DNA of 14,405 nucleotides from positions 1 through 14,405 of the forward strand of contig JAEWKP010000459.1 in assembly GCA_023393655.1 (NCBI GenBank), written 5' to 3'. Below are positions 14,386 to 14,405 of this stretch, one piece after another. The position numbers were made by a program, and so were the translations under genes. The DNA comes from Pseudomonadota bacterium (lineage in GTDB: Bacteria > Pseudomonadota > Alphaproteobacteria > Rhizobiales > Beijerinckiaceae). The notes under the pieces are model-generated. The model did not search any database and was not told the DNA's origin. It saw only the letters and a program-made list of their open reading frames with translations. The stretch's first letter is position 1. Every line of letters begins with the position of its first letter.

Positions 14386-14405
14386 ATGCGCCGAACCACC
14401 AAGAC
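14386..14405 (+). CDS. Start of a further gene, truncated by the window edge
   Basis: AGGGGA (14375-14380) precedes two successive ATG codons at 14383 and 14386; spacing favours 14386. The visible codons give MRRTTK. A basic N-terminus like this often starts a signal peptide. In this setting a periplasmic binding protein of a peptide or amino-acid ABC transporter would be unsurprising, but too little is visible to claim it. It is probably co-transcribed with the C45 gene, 44 bases upstream. Confidence 0.6.

Noticed and set aside
1..14405. CRISPR array, tRNA, rRNA, insertion sequence, integrase or toxin-antitoxin pair
   Set aside because: No regularly spaced repeats, cloverleaf-like segments, transposase or integrase motifs, or small paired genes were seen on either strand.

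Overview
The window is GC-rich, densely coded DNA, most likely from the chromosome of an alphaproteobacterium of the order Hyphomicrobiales. A Bosea-like organism is my guess, from codon usage, a TorF-like porin whose mature N-terminus is proline-rich, and a dispersed-type intergenic palindrome; no rRNA or other taxonomic marker is present. I see no tRNA, rRNA, CRISPR, transposase or prophage gene.

Layout. Positions 1-1380 hold the tail of an unidentified gene, a strong terminator, and a TorF-type outer-membrane porin closed by a bidirectional terminator. Positions 1403-8491 (minus strand) form one apparent operon. In transcription order it is an IclR regulator, a 1282-residue fused HyuA-HyuB hydantoinase/5-oxoprolinase, an OPT/YSL-family transporter, and an AroM-family protein. 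It starts from a TTGACA-type promoter with a perfect palindromic operator just downstream of the predicted transcription start. Divergent from it (8700-10733, plus strand) is a pair encoding an ornithine cyclodeaminase/mu-crystallin family enzyme and a self-processing P1 (DmpA-type) aminopeptidase. A REP-like double hairpin (10746-10840) separates this pair from a convergent M29 metallo-aminopeptidase (10866-12116, minus). A GntR/FCD regulator with an apparent second winged helix (12225-13115, minus) is divergent from a C45-type self-processing acyltransferase/amidohydrolase (13199-14341, plus). A further gene begins at the right edge.

How the genes may work together (inference). The locus looks like a catabolic island for small, blocked or non-standard peptides or cyclic amides. 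OPT would import the compound. The M29 and P1 peptidases would trim it, with P1 relatives accepting D- or beta-amino acids. The C45 enzyme would remove or transfer an N-acyl group. The fused oxoprolinase would open a lactam or hydantoin-like ring using ATP. The AroM protein keeps two cysteines placed as in Asp/Glu/hydantoin racemases and could interconvert stereoisomers. The OCD-family enzyme would act on a cyclic imine or diamino acid. IclR and GntR are the likely substrate-responsive regulators. The individual families are known; this combination, with its substrate undefined, is the part most worth pursuing.
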